DNA of 64,000 nt, from NCBI GenBank assembly GCA_963922205.1, contig CAWUHX010000010.1, positions 1,736,001 through 1,800,000 of the forward strand, read 5' to 3'. Positions 53,201 through 64,000 of this stretch are shown here, one piece after another. A program made the translations under genes and the position numbers. Below the pieces are notes generated by a model. That model saw only the letters and a list, made by a program, of their open reading frames with translations. It was not told the DNA's origin and did not search any database. Source of the DNA: Romanomermis culicivorax (lineage: Eukaryota; Nematoda; Enoplea; Mermithida; Mermithidae). The first letter of the stretch is position 1. Every line of letters begins with the position of its first letter.

Positions 53201-55356
53201 ACGAAATGATCACATTTTTCTCTTCCCCTTAAAATTTTGGGCGGTAGATCACTGCGACCGCCAGACTTCGTAGCTCCATTTTATGCATGAAGCTGGTGTT
53301 GAGTTCAAAATCATAAATCTGTAAGTTATAAATGCTCCTCTGATTTACCCTAACAACAAATACAAGTTACTGCTTGTCAAGCGTTTTTGTTGATTTTACC
53401 CACGCGAAACAACTAGTTGTTACGGTCTGTCGTCATTTTTTAAACGCACCCTATGCTTTCAGCTGCCAGAAAAAGAAAGAAAATCCGAAATGATGGAAAC
53501 GAATTCCGTAAGATTTTGCGCAGAAACTTCAATGTCGAGAATCTTTCAATAATTAAGCTAATTTTCATTTTTTCCTTGCAGTCGAACAGAGTTTAATCAG
53601 TCCGAAAAGCCAAAAAGAACGCACCTCGAGAATATCTAATCAGACTGTGTCGTCAAAGAAAAAGATTCTACAGAACATGAAAATGGCTTTAACTGGATTC
53701 GAAGAATCCGAGGCTTCACAGTTATCGCAAGTTAGTAGTGTTTTAAAGATTTGGATTACTATGAAGTCGAGATTTTTTATACGTTATCTCATTGTACACA
53801 TTGCTCATAGACTGTTGTTTGATTTTTCACCGTTCTATATTTTACCTTTTTTTAGCTCGTCAGAAAATTAGGTGGTCATGTCGTTGATTCTGCCAAAGAA
53901 GCGACATGTTTGGTTACTGATAACGTAAGTAAGTGTGTTCGATTCTTGATTTTTAAGATCAGTCGGCAACTTTTCTTAGGTTAAAAGAACCTCGAAATTG
54001 CTATGCGCCGTTGCCAAAGGCCGCCCAATTGTCACATCTAGTTGGTTGAAAAAGTGCAGCGAAAGTGAAGAACTTTTGAGTATGTTGCGCTAAGTTCTAA
54101 AGTTCTTGCCCCTCATGTATGTTCATTGTCTTCAGATTTCTCGGAATATATTGTGCATGATACAAATCTCGAACGACAATATGGCTTCAGTTTTCAGCGT
54201 TCCATAGAAATTGCTGAAGATAAGCCGATGTTACAGGGATTTTCTATATTCGTGACACCGTCGGTAAAGCCTGAGGCAAAACAAATGAACGGTATTTGTG
54301 GACTCTTTTACTAGCGCCATCGTCACATATTATCAAATTCAATTTTCCAGACCTGTTGATTCTCTAAGCTATAGCATATAATTTAGATTGCTAGACCTGA
54401 TTTTTGGTGCTGATTCCATTAAATTATCAGCACGTGCACTTACAGTGTTAGGCTACTGAAAGAAAAGATCATCCTTTCAGAATTCGTGTTCTGTTGTTAT
54501 TTTAAAACATTATAGTTAGCTAGTCTTTCATAAAATGGGAAAATACCATAGGGATCCCCTCCATGAAGTCGTCAACCATATGGTGACTCAACAAGATTTG
54601 CAAATCATATCTTAGGGATTGGGTATGGGACCCCGTCATTTTGGATGCAGAAGGCTAAATGCTGCCAATTTTTTTGTAAGAAAATAATTATTTTCAAACA
54701 AAAAATGATGAATATGGTTTTTTCGGCGCTTTGCGTCATAAATGTCATTTTTGGATTTATGGATTCCGACTATTGCGGAAAAACTATCGAACTTTTTATC
54801 TAAATTTTGGCTAACTTATGACCCCTTCCATAAAATACCGATTGACCCTTCGGACCTCGTAGTTCCGTTTCATTGTATTTGATAATCCTATCCAATAAAA
54901 ATTCAGAAGCATACTCGAACTTAATATTCGGGAAAAACATATAATGAATTCGCTTTAAATCAGTAAAGATTAAAATCTGATTGTCATGATCTATATGGGT
55001 AGGGGAGACAGTTTATATGCGGAAAAATCTAGATTCTTGTTTTAAATACTTGAGCTTACTTATTAGCAGACCAGAAAGTGTTGGAAATTTTTTTATGTTT
55101 TAGAAATCGTCGAAAGCGCCGGAGCATTGGTAAGAAGAATTTGTTTTTAATGGCGTCAAATTTAATCAATGATCCGTTTTAGTCGTTGAAGAAATTTCCA
55201 ACTAAGCGCACATGTACGCAAAACACTGTTGTGGTTTCGTGTTCTGAAGACCTGAGCGCCTTTTTATCCAAAGCAAAATTATTGAACATACCTATGGTTT
55301 CATCCGAATTCATATTAACTGGCATATTGCAGCAGAAAGTCGATTTGGAAAGGTAA
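47290..55356 (+). CDS. MDC1: MDC1-like DNA-damage adaptor (FHA + tandem BRCT)
   Basis: MDC1 binds phosphorylated H2AX at DNA breaks and recruits repair factors through its FHA domain. Fifteen exons: 47290-47397, 47463-47573, 47630-47722, 50623-50715, 50878-51343, 51446-51690, 51750-51945, 52291-52374, 53463-53507, 53582-53730, 53856-53924, 53980-54079, 54136-54291, 55104-55129, 55183-55356. Phases are consistent and give 704 residues. FHA spans about 37-135, with G59-R60, S76..H79 and the D93..S96.N98.T100 motif. Residues 136-510 are charged and Ser/Lys-rich. The BRCT pair spans about 511-704, with TG at 518-519 and R556/K559 aligning with the human phosphoserine-binding residues T1898, R1933 and K1936. 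A TQ at residues 8-9 recalls the ATM-phosphorylated Thr4 of human MDC1. Human MDC1 has 2089 residues, and the long middle repeats are absent here. Exon 8 to 9 boundaries are the least certain. Confidence 0.92.
48307..48440 (+). repeat. TGCTCGGCGAGCA palindrome cluster (left), MDC1 intron 3
   Basis: AAGCCCAGTTACTTCTGCTC precedes several CTCGGCGAGCA/TGCTCG words. The inverted counterpart of this end is at about 50470-50505, so the pair may bound one element of about 2.2 kb within the 2.9-kb intron. No TSD was found. Confidence 0.6.
48971..50214. mobile_element. GACCCG-array element with CAGGGATGTATCGG ends, MDC1 intron 3
   Basis: The left end is TAGGGATGTATCGGACC and the right end, inverted, is CAGGGATGTATCGGGCC. 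GACCCG/GATATT words lie inside both ends (48990-49035 and 50135-50205). Flanks CTAGTGAT and CTACCGAC agree at five of eight bases, which fits a decayed 8-bp duplication. It is related to the array at 28990-29414. Confidence 0.6.
50270..50505 (-). repeat. TGCTCGCCGAGCA palindrome cluster (right), MDC1 intron 3
   Basis: About twelve CTCGSCGAGCA or GAGCATGCTCGG words occur in 200 bp, including an inverted pair around GAAAAATTTTCTAC. The end GCAGAAGTATGAACTGGGC mirrors 48310-48325. Confidence 0.7.
52447..52850 (+). repeat. MITE copy in MDC1 intron 8 (family of 27785-28193)
   Basis: CATACATGTACCGGAG and the inverted CATACATTTAATTGGGG ends, the CCATATGGCTAGCCATAGGA block and the G-run match the 27785 copy over the full length. 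The 8-bp duplication is not clear here. Confidence 0.8.
53030..53240. repeat. Fragment related to the 52447 MITE family
   Basis: CAAAAAATTGAAAAACGTC, ATGGTCAAAAATG and CCCTTAAAATTTTGGGCGG resemble internal parts of that family in inverted order. A second faint fragment is at 54540-54880 (CCATATGGTGAC, then a GCGCTTTGCGTC hairpin relic at about 54727). Confidence 0.4.
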
Positions 55357-56684
55357 TCGAAGAGTAATGATTATACATGTCGAGCTTCAGTCATTTTGTG
55401 AGTCCTTACTAGGATAACAGAAGTTAGTTTGCGATGTGCCAAATTATCAAGAAATGCAAAAATGTAATATTGAATACTGTCTTTGGAAGTTTATATCGTT
55501 GGGAAATTTTGTTTTCATCAGGAGGATGAAAGTTGCAGTTTATAAAATGCTTTGTAAACGTCTAGCAGGGAGTATTCGAATGCATTCCCAATCTGAAATG
55601 AAAAAAGATAATAGTCATTATGAAGTTGCGCCTGTATTTTCATTCCAGAAATCAGACTTTTCATCCCTTATTTCATTCTATATATTTTCATTTCAGAAAT
55701 CAGATTTTTCATCCCTTATTTCATTCTATATGACAATTGGTTTTATCAATCTATCGTCAGGTATTCTTCAATTTTTTTCTTCGAATCATCGTTCAATGAC
55801 TATTCTTTCTTTGGACATATTTAAAAATTTGTTCTCGGAAATTTCATACTCCATTTGTTTACGTGATATTAAGAGCACGAAGACGAAAATTTTTGAAGAC
55901 GGGTATATTCTTGATATGCTGCTTTCCTATCCGCAATAGTCAATTTCAGAAAAATGATGACTGCTTGTTGGTTTATTCTCTGTCTAAGTGTCTTTTTGGA
56001 TTGCCAGTCTCGTTTACAAAAAGGTTTGACGTGTTACATGGATTTTCTCGCAATAAGTCATACCTGCAGAAATTACAGAATTTTACCTATACTTTAGATT
56101 TTCCCTTCAAACGTAGTTTCCGAAGTATGATTCGAATAAAGTCAGAATATTGTTGAAGATATCTTTAGAACTTTTATCCGCATGAAATTGTGAATACTTT
56201 TGAGCTATAGTCCGTTTGTCTACTTCTAAATTATTTTCCTGATAACAAAGGAATCGGCTGGCACTTGATATTTTTTAGTGAAAAATTCTATGGTAGGACC
56301 CCTATGAAAATTGTTTTGACGATGGCATCATTTTCGTTATTTTTGCCAATTTACAAACATTTTATAAGACAGACTATAGTTGTGCACTTTAGTGTTATTC
56401 TTGTTGTTTATATATATATATATCGATGCAATTTTTTGTAAAAATATGTAGCCCACGATGTCAGTTCTTTGCCCATCGTGCTCTTGTCAAGGTCAATGTT
56501 ACTCATCCGGTATGTTGATTGGCGAGGATATTTTTTTGACACAAGTTGTTATGTCTACTATTTTGCTACCAGAAGTTATCCGATTACTGTATACCACGCG
56601 CCCAGAATCCTTTCCCAGAAAAGAAGCAGGACGCGGGCGATGGCGTGTTATTAATCAACAAATTGATCGTTTAATTATTGTATA
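55357..56684. other. MDC1-PHRF1 intergenic region
   Basis: It contains a 48-bp tandem duplication and a (TA)8 run at about 56407-56423. The 167-codon frame at 55436-55939 consists of AT-rich, low-information sequence and I do not call it. The PHRF1 promoter should lie here. Confidence 0.5.
55641..55736 (+). repeat. 48-bp tandem duplication
   Basis: CATTYCAGAAATCAGAYTTT, then a TCATCCCTTATTTC block, occurs at 55641 and 55689. Confidence 0.85.
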
Positions 56685-59600
56685 ATGTCTGAGGACGAAA
56701 ATATACCGGGAACATCGCATAGGCATGCAAATAAAGAAACGTGCGCGATTTGTTTGAATAACTTTACGAATCAAGAAATCGGGAAGCCCGAAACTTGTGA
56801 TCACACATTTTGTCTCGACTGTATCATCGAATGGTCAGCCGTGAGTATTTGCGCTTACTTCATTTCACCTCTATTAGGACTGATACTTTTTTATCTTTTT
56901 TGATCATTCTGTCGAGGCCGACCAGTTTGGGGTGGGTGGTCGAAAAACGTTGAAAATTTTCAAAAAATGTGCCTTTTTCCTAGTTTGGGGGGATTGGATA
57001 TAGAGTTGACCAATTTAGGGAGGGCTCCAACCCCATCCCAACTTACAGGTATGCGACCAAACTATTACACGTTGTAAATATAGAGAGAAATAGTGCTTCC
57101 AATCTTAGTAATCCGTTATCCAGTTGTAGTTATGATGTATCTGCAAAAAATTAATAATCGTTCATTTCTTATGAAAAACGATTAATATTTTTCCAAATTC
57201 ATCACGCAAACTGGTCACTGTTTTAGCTATTGTTCTGTATGCAGGTTACGAATACTTGTCCAATCGATAGAATTCAGTTTCGAAGTATCTGCGTCAAGCA
57301 CAACCTCATTGGAAAAATCTTGAAAAAGGTATGTCCAAATTGTCCTGTTTTTCAGTTTTTCATACATTGTTTAACTATTTTTTAAGTTAATGTTTAGTCC
57401 TCTACCTCTACTTGAGTCAACCCTGAATGTCTTTTTAGGTTCCCGTCAAAGTCAAGCATAATGAAAATGACGAGTTGCTAGACGAAGATAGAACATTTTG
57501 TGAAATTTGTGGTCAAGCCAACCGTGAAGACCGACTTTTGTTGTGTGACGGTTGCGATAAGGGGTATATATTTGCACATAATTCTTGCACATATAGTGCT
57601 TATTTAGCAGCGCGCTGTTATGTGGACAGTATATAGTTGATCAAAATTTAGCAGTTGCTTTTAAAGGGTAAAAAATTTTCATCAAAAAGAGAAATTTCTG
57701 ATGTCAGGGTAGGTTGCTCAAATTAGTAGGGGCTCCAACCAGCCGAGCGCAGAAGTAAAAGCGGTGTATGTTTTTTCGCTAAAAAATAGGAAAACTGACG
57801 TTCATTGATTTTCATTTTAAAAGCGTTTATTCAGGCGCGAAGCACCGTTTGGGTAGTGAAGTGGTCTGAAACTCCCTGTACGACTGAACTTTTAATTGGG
57901 TGGTAGGGTTTCCTCAATCCCCACCGAATAGAGGTCGCATAACGTGTTGAAAACACCGGAAATCCTTGATTTTAGATTACTTATAAATGATTTAGGATTT
58001 CATTACACAATTGGAATTCAGTATTAATTTAATTCGAAGCTGCTATAATTTTCTCGTTGTCAGATTATAGAATCTAAATATGCCGACTGTTCTGCAGTTT
58101 TACTTCATTTGCATTTTAAGATTCCACCTTGAATGCTTGACACCTCCACTCCAAGATATCCCTGTCGATGAATGGTTTTGCGCTCATTGCGCACCGAGGT
58201 ACAAGCAACGCATCGGTAAGTAGATTTATATCTATCTCTTGGATGGTAAAATTATGTATAAGACTGGGGTTTTTCGGACCTCTGACCAGCAAGCTCGGGA
58301 TCCAATAATTGGCCATAGGCCTTAGGTTTTAACTTTGCAATATAGATGACGGAAAGTCAACATACTACTACTGACATGATTTTGCTTTCACATGTAAGAA
58401 ATCAATAACGTTATAATTTTCTGGATCATAAACATTATAAACATGGATCATAAACGCCATTCATACTTTTTTTTACCATTTATACAAATTGAACCGACTA
58501 CTAAACACAGTACCGTTTTTTCCATGTTTTTTATCAATAATTTCAAGAAGTGCACAGGTATGATTGGTGTACATCTGAATATGGATTCCTCTGTTTGGGG
58601 GTCTCGCCAAGGCAGAGATGAGTGCCTTCTGTGCGAGAACGTCTAAAATGAAAAAATGTGCTCTTAGAAAGGATGAAATAAATGCTTAACTTAATCAACA
58701 TGAGTTACGGGAAACACATAGTTATTCCTTCCAATTAAGTTTGGTTTATAGTTCAGAAATTTGGAAATTTATTCGTCTCATATCTTAGTTGTGAAAATGC
58801 TAGGGATGTTCCGGTTGACCGAAACCGTGAAACTCTAAATTGGAAAACCGAAACCGGGATTTTGAGCGGTAAACTTTACGGTTTTCGCAGTTGTCTGCAT
58901 AGTCTTAAAATAAGGTATAAGATAAGATGAGGTATATAAAATAAAATAAGGTATAAGATAAGATGAATTCACGACTCCATGAGAAGATAAAAATAATGCC
59001 GATGCAATGAAAACTTTATTCAATAACAGAATTAATCCCCTGCACGCAAAATCAAATTTTATTTTTATATTTTGAAAAATTCAATGAGATTATATTTCAA
59101 AAATAATATCTTCTCCACTCAGTGTTTTTTTTGTACTTTACAAACGAAACGGTCTAGAGTACAAATGAAAATTTGGGCTTCGTTTGTACCGGTACAAACG
59201 AAAATTTTTGGACAAAAAAATTTTTTGTTACTCAATAGCTGTCAGTATTCAGTATGAATGGACTTTGTAGGACTTGTTTGTTATGCGTCCACATCGAAAA
59301 CGACAAACTAGCAGCTGTGGCATAATAATAAAAGCTTTTTGTGGAGTATTTCACTAGTGCATGTTATGTGCCTCATGATCAAGTGTTTTATGTGTCTGAA
59401 TTTGTAGCCTTTTTATGTGTCTCGTGGAAATAGCCAACTTATTCATATTTCACAGCATGTTTGTTGCATTTTATAACAATGAATCCCTTTTTCAGCAATT
59501 TTTTGCAAATTTTGGAGTACAAACGGTTTGTGAGAGGTCGTTTGTACCAGTACAAATGGGCCGAGTACAAAAAAACACTCTCCACTTATTCGCCTGAAAT

Positions 59601-62600
59601 ACGATTTTGTAATAGCTGAATGATGATTCCTCTACCAGTGAATAACTGTTCTGAGGGCATACTTGTGACTGGTGCTCTGAGGTAAAGCCTTGCGAGTTGG
59701 GTGTCAAAGTTGTGTACGCTTTTTTAATTTGCCACTGTTGAAACGGATCTATGTCATCATGGGATACCCGTTTTTTGTTCATGTACGTTTTACATTAGCT
59801 ATTCAGGTTTCTGTATGTATTCAATATTCGTGATTCAAAAACTCTCTTACCTTAGTGAGCCCTCTTGCTCATTGGACCATAAATCAAAGGCGAAAGAAAT
59901 TCCTCTCGAGGCATTTTTACCTATAACTAATTTCAGTCGATTTTTCAGATCATCATATCGCTTTCAAATTAGTCTTTTATAGAATTTTCTTTCTTCAAAG
60001 TGATAAATCGAGATCTAAAATTTGTTGAAAAAATCTATCAGTACTTTGATTAAATTTGCCTTAATTTTAGTCTCATCACTCATTATCCCCAACTCGCTTT
60101 TTTGATCAAGTTGATGAAACCTTGATTCTCGAAAAAAATTGCCAGGTAACAGCAACCAATGTTCGGGAAACCTGACGCTCATCAATCTAGATGTTCAACT
60201 GTTCTTGATCAATTTTTAGGTTGTAGCTTTAATTTATTATTTAAAATTTAATCTGTCAGGTTACGGAAGGACATGTAGATTTTACATTTAGATAGAAATG
60301 CTCGGGCCCGAAATCAACGAGTCATTCCTCGCACGAGGGCAATTGAACGAGTTAGGAACCGTATCGCCGACATGTTTGGCGATCAAAGTGAATCTGACAG
60401 CTCTGAAGTGTGTTCCATTTTTTATTAAATTTTAAATTTATTTTATGCGTTTATGATTCAAAAAATTCGGAATTTTCAATCTAGCAATTGGTACGGCCAA
60501 CTTGATGTAGATTAAAATTTCTCTACGAGCCATGATTAAACAAAAAGTTGAAATGTTTATAGCGACCAGCACGCTTGTTGTAGATGAGATTTGTTGTTGA
60601 ACTCATTTGTTCATTACATTATTAGTTGAAATCTTTGTTTGTCTGATATAGATTAGAGATTCTCTTTAGTATGGCGTGGTCTTCCGTTAGATCGTCTGCA
60701 CAGGACTAGCTGGAATGCGACGGAATGCGCTGCAACTTGTTTGAAAATTTTAAATTATCTTGTGCTTTGCAGTACAGCAGTGAAGAAGACGACGAAGAAG
60801 AAAGCAGCAATAGTATTCAATCCGTTGATGACGAAGGCGATGAAGGTCTGCCTAATGGCTTTAACAGTGGAGACTATTTGTTTTCATCGGACGACGACAA
60901 CGATGATATACTCTATTCCTTGACGGACGAAAATTTGCCTTCGGCGTCTAGTCCGCGTAAGCGTCGTATTGTTTCGAGAACGACTAGACGACGAAAAACA
61001 AGACGTTGTAGGAAAGTAATTTTTTTTTAAATCGTGATAAAACTGGAAATGTGCGTAGTGTACAAATTGCATATAATTTCTAGTCTTCAAGCAAAAAACG
61101 GATTGAAAAATCGAAAAAAGGTTGCCGTCGCAAGGGCAGACGTCGTCGAAAAAGTAAAAAAGGTCGGAAGAAAAGCGCCTTACGTCGAACGCATTCGGAA
61201 GGAGAAATTGATGATCAGGTATTAAAATAATACTTGATATTCTTAACAAAATATAATCAGTTTTGATCGAAATACGAAATGACTCCCATGAAAATTACTT
61301 TGTTGACGTACACGCTATTGTAAACTTTATGAGTTATGTTTATATGATAAAATTTTCATGTGATAGAATTACTTTTCAATTAGCTATTGTTTCGAAAGAT
61401 GTTTCTCTTCTTTCAAAGCTGAGCGAGAACGCCAAAATTCGTGGACGTTTGGCTAGCACGCTGAACATCGTTGTGCCGTCAAAAAAGGAAGTCGGTGCTA
61501 GTTTAGTACCCAAAGTTAGAGAACCCTACAAAGAACCTACAGTCCTACCCGGCCCCAAATTGTCGCTTTTGGGAAATAATTATGATTTACTTGATTTTGA
61601 CGATGGAACGTCAAGCGAAGATGACAGTGGGTTGTGAGTACATAAGTTCTTCAATTTCCTATATGGTATCTTTTCGAAACTCTTGAAAATCTTTGATTAC
61701 TTTTGTGTAGCTTATAAATTTTAGTAATTTCTGTGAACTCTACCCTGAAACAAGTAATCATTGTACCTTTTGTTTCTTTATAGACCCCATTTATCAAAAA
61801 ATGCTCGAAAGTTTGACAGGCCGATTCGCAGGCATAACCGGTTAGTCGTAAGCCGTTAGAATTTGAGATAACTCCGTAAATTGGCTATTCGTATGACAAT
61901 ATCATTCTGATAGTTGACTGTGGCATTGAAAACTCACGTCTATGCATTATATTTTCTGGAATATAGCGTATGAACTTCTTCAGGGTGCAGGAGGCGAACC
62001 GTGAACAGGAGAAAAAATGCGAATCACTGCCTAACGATGATATTCTGGCGTCAATTATGGCTGATCAGAATTTGTTACACACTCCCAGTTCCAGCATAGT
62101 TATTCGTTCGGATGGCTCATTGGAGGCTAAATCTGCTCTCCATGCTGGTAAAGTTGTCAGTCCACCTGCGGTTCTTATAGACATACAAGAAGCACCGAAA
62201 AATCCATTAGCTGCCGAATTAGCGCCATCGAGTGCTGGTAATTTAATATTTATTATTATTTAGATTGTGTAATATGAATACTCTAACTGGGGTTCAAACA
62301 TGCGCGTAGGAGGGGGGAGCCCGGGGATTATCCGCTGGCTGAGCCTTAGGTTCAGTCAATCTTGTCCAACTAGTGGCGCATACATGCACACGGTCAGGGG
62401 TCGTAGGCTACAGAAAATGGTCCTCTAACTTTTTTCCAGAAATCAGGTATAAATAAATTTTTTACATTAAAATGAAATTTTATTGCTTTTTGTATCAATA
62501 ATTACTCAGCAAAGTTGTTTGCTGACATTAGTCAAATACTGTGTTTCAAATTTATCTTATTTGGTATAATCTAACCTTTTCAAAATGTTTGTTGCATTTT

Positions 62601-63355
62601 ACTTTGCCAAATTTTTGCCTGTAGTAAACTTCTGCCAAATTTTTTAGGCTAGGGTAATCCATACCCTGTGTGCATGTATGAGTGGTTGCAAGTTTTTTGT
62701 GATTGTCTAATAAGCAGGTTGTTATTGACAAATAACAACCTGTTTATTAAACAACCACATTATTGACAAATCGATATTTACACTGAACAGGTTGTTATTG
62801 ACCAATAACAACCTTTTCGTTAGACAACTCCATTATTGACAAATCGATATTCACACTGAACATTAAAAGTGCCAGTAAGTAGAAATAACTGAACATCATG
62901 TTGGTATCCTAAATAAACTGTACTTTTATAAAATTAGGAAAAAGATTTGCTACCCAACGATTTCAGGATTTATCCCCGGCCTGAAACTGGTACCATGCAC
63001 ATGTAATGCTGGAGTTCTTATGCTTACAAAAGGAAATCATTGAATTTTTAGGCTTGAAACATTGATTAATTACGTTTTTTAAAATTATCCAAACATTATA
63101 TAGTATTCTTCAATGTTGAAAAGTTTTCCTTCATTTCAGACAATCTAGAGTTGGACTTGAAACGGAAAGTGCCCAAGCGGCGTTCCAGATGGTCAGACGA
63201 AAAGCTGATCACCTCCGATAATGCGGTCATTAACAAACACATTGTGCACCACATGGAACAAAGGGAAAATTACACAGCAAATATTGATACGAAATCATCC
63301 ACGAACTTGTACCACGATTCGCCTGACCCTCGTGCAAGAACTCAAATAAGAAATG
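56685..63355 (+). CDS. PHRF1: PHRF1-like RING-PHD protein (5' part; runs off the window)
   Basis: PHRF1 is a nuclear E3-type protein with RING and PHD fingers that interacts with RNA polymerase II through a C-terminal SRI domain. Eleven exons are visible: 56685-56840, 57245-57328, 57439-57563, 58121-58215, 60292-60407, 60773-61015, 61084-61218, 61419-61633, 61784-61840, 61984-62237, 63140-63355, giving about 565 residues. The RING spans 20-60 (C20.IC23, CDHTFC, CPID with Asp in the last ligand place). The PHD spans 101-145 (C101EIC, LLCDGCD, HLEC, WFCAHC). An acidic Ser/Asp block, an Arg/Lys block (exon 7) and the family's DILASIMADQNLL block at 427-439 follow. The SRI region lies beyond the edge (human total is 1649). 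The start is the ATG whose frame leads into the RING. Confidence 0.9.
56910..57060 (-). repeat. G-run repeat fragment in PHRF1 intron 1
   Basis: GACCAGTTTGGGG, TTTGGGGGGATTGG and a CCCATCCCAACTTACAGGTA end resemble the inverse of the 41040-41180 family. Confidence 0.5.
57700..57930. repeat. Decayed hairpin-bearing repeat in PHRF1 intron 3
   Basis: GGCGCGAAGCACCG at about 57835 is a mismatched version of the GC hairpin found in the GAGGAAAAA family. The flanks are not assignable. Confidence 0.35.
58800..58900 (+). repeat. AACCG-rich cluster with TAGGGATGTTCCGG end, PHRF1 intron 4
   Basis: TAGGGATGTTCCGGTTGACC is followed by ACCGAAACCG, AAAACCGAAACCGGG and ACGGTTTTCG. The end resembles the CAGGGATGTATCGG terminus of the 48971 element, but the array motif differs. 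The other end was not found. Confidence 0.45.
59120..59578 (-). mobile_element. 459-bp hAT-like element in PHRF1 intron 4 (family of 42128-42577)
   Basis: Ends are CAGTGTTTTTTTTGTAC and GTACAAAAAAACAC, flanked by the exact 8-bp duplication TCTCCACT (59112-59119 and 59579-59586). It contains TTTGTACCGGTACAAA and TTTGTACCAGTACAAA and is a full-length inverted homologue of 42128-42577. Confidence 0.88.
62715..62862 (+). repeat. 73-bp tandem repeat with hairpin, PHRF1 intron 10
   Basis: Two units begin at 62715 and 62788. Each starts with AGGTTGTTATTG, a 1-4 base loop region and its inverse AATAACAACCT, then shares ATTATTGACAAATCGATATT. Confidence 0.85.
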
Positions 63356-63861
63356 GTAATTCATTAAAGATGTTGTACGTTATATTCTTTATCATTTTCA
63401 ATAGTTTTGATGAATACATTTTGATGACACGGAAGTTGAATGTGAATAGGCGCACATACTTTGAAAAATTCTTTCGATTCATTTTGTATCAGCCAGCCCC
63501 TAAATTTGGTTGGTTCCTCAATCATTTTCGTGATTGCCGAACTGTACATTACGAAACCATTTAGTATATTTAATCTCGTCAAAAATATACTCAGTGCAAC
63601 CGAAACCTATTTTCAAGCCTATTCCTGAGTGTCTGTACACTTGTAGGTCGTCCTAAAAAATTCAACACTAAACTGTTGAAGATAATATTAATAAGTATGT
63701 GTGCAGTTGGAGGGTTATTAAATCAAATCGGTCAAGACAGGACCTCCGATGTGCTCTTAACCAACTGTTCTGGTATCTAGTTTACATCTAGTTGATCTGG
63801 TATAATCTTGTCGTTCTGAACCTATATTTTAGTTTTTAAAAATCGATTGTTATGATCAGGC
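63356..63861. other. Start of PHRF1 intron 11, no feature recognised
   Basis: The donor GTAATT follows 63355. I found no convincing further exon before the window end. Confidence 0.4.
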
Positions 63862-64000
63862 CTCTAGACAGGGGGGTTTGGGGGTGCCATGCCCCCAAAA
63901 TGTTTGAAGTGTTAAAAAAGGCAAAGGTAGTACCTTTTTTCCAAGTCAAGTCAGAAATGCCAATTTTACAGTAAATTGAGTGAAAAAATATGTGGTCCTC
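63862..64000 (+). repeat. G-run MITE, cut by the window edge
   Basis: It matches 46190-46330 (AAATGTTTGAAGTGTTAAAA, AAGTCAAGTCAGAAATGC, GTAAATTGAGTGAAAAA). Confidence 0.7.

Noticed and set aside
55436..55939. 167-codon frame after MDC1
   Set aside because: It is AT-rich, contains a 48-bp tandem duplication and has no domain or sensible splice context. It could be a real novel gene but nothing supports it.
56458..56685. 75-codon frame ending at the PHRF1 start
   Set aside because: It overlaps the PHRF1 ATG by one base, but the product has no features and the region is expected to be promoter or 5'UTR.
60884..61249. 121-codon minus-strand frame over PHRF1 exons 6-7
   Set aside because: It is the complement of the acidic and Arg/Lys-rich exons, whose splice sites and phases fit the plus strand.
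1..64000. tRNA, rRNA or other structured RNA genes
   Set aside because: I looked for A/B boxes with acceptor pairing and rRNA-like conserved stretches while reading and saw none I could support; a covariance-model scan would be needed to exclude them.

Overview
The window is nuclear DNA of an animal. It is AT-rich, has short spliced introns with GT donors and TTTYAG acceptors, and carries four conserved genes: TRAPPC1, mitochondrial ribosomal protein mL41, an MDC1-type protein (FHA plus tandem BRCT) and a PHRF1-type RING-PHD protein. I cannot name the species. Polypyrimidine-AG acceptors lie within 1 to 5 nt of the ATG in MDC1 and TRAPPC1. This may mean spliced-leader trans-splicing, but 5'UTR introns would look the same.

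Layout. 1-1176: relics of an LTR and of a MITE. 1184-20482: a roughly 3.0-kb TIR element (7-bp TSD ACTGGTC), interrupted at 1631-17928 by a young 16.3-kb Ty3/gypsy-type retrotransposon (TSD ATAG, LTRs about 0.5% diverged). That retrotransposon has an unusual layout: a 3.7-kb leader with a 66-bp-period motif array, then gag, then an envelope-like membrane glycoprotein region upstream of pol, two successive retropepsin domains, RT, RNase H and integrase. 20794-24952: a 4.15-kb gag-only LTR element (TSD CAGC) with nearly identical LTRs. 25130-26604: TRAPPC1 and mL41, both on the minus strand. 27-46 kb: nested mobile DNA made of LINE relics, a fold-back element and many hAT-like non-autonomous elements with 8-bp TSDs. 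46.4-46.85 kb: an uncertain small gene on the minus strand. 47290-55356: the MDC1-like gene (15 exons, 704 aa). 56685 to beyond the right edge: PHRF1-like gene (11 exons seen, about 565 aa).

How it fits together. The host genes are ordinary and conserved, but MDC1 (the gamma-H2AX adaptor of double-strand-break repair) lies head-to-tail 1.3 kb upstream of PHRF1, which has also been linked to break repair in mammals. The mobile DNA is the most informative part. At least eleven short elements have 8-bp target duplications, seven exact or eight and three with one mismatch, and CA...TG-like ends. Most families carry arrays of their own short motif, such as GGCGGTTTTT, GGCTTGT, TTTGTACYGGTACAAA, TTTCCGCAC/GCGGAAA or GGACCCGAT. 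I read these as subterminal transposase-binding arrays. One 8.06-kb insertion (32369-40430) can be proven because the unoccupied site survives in the opposite arm of the fold-back element it entered.
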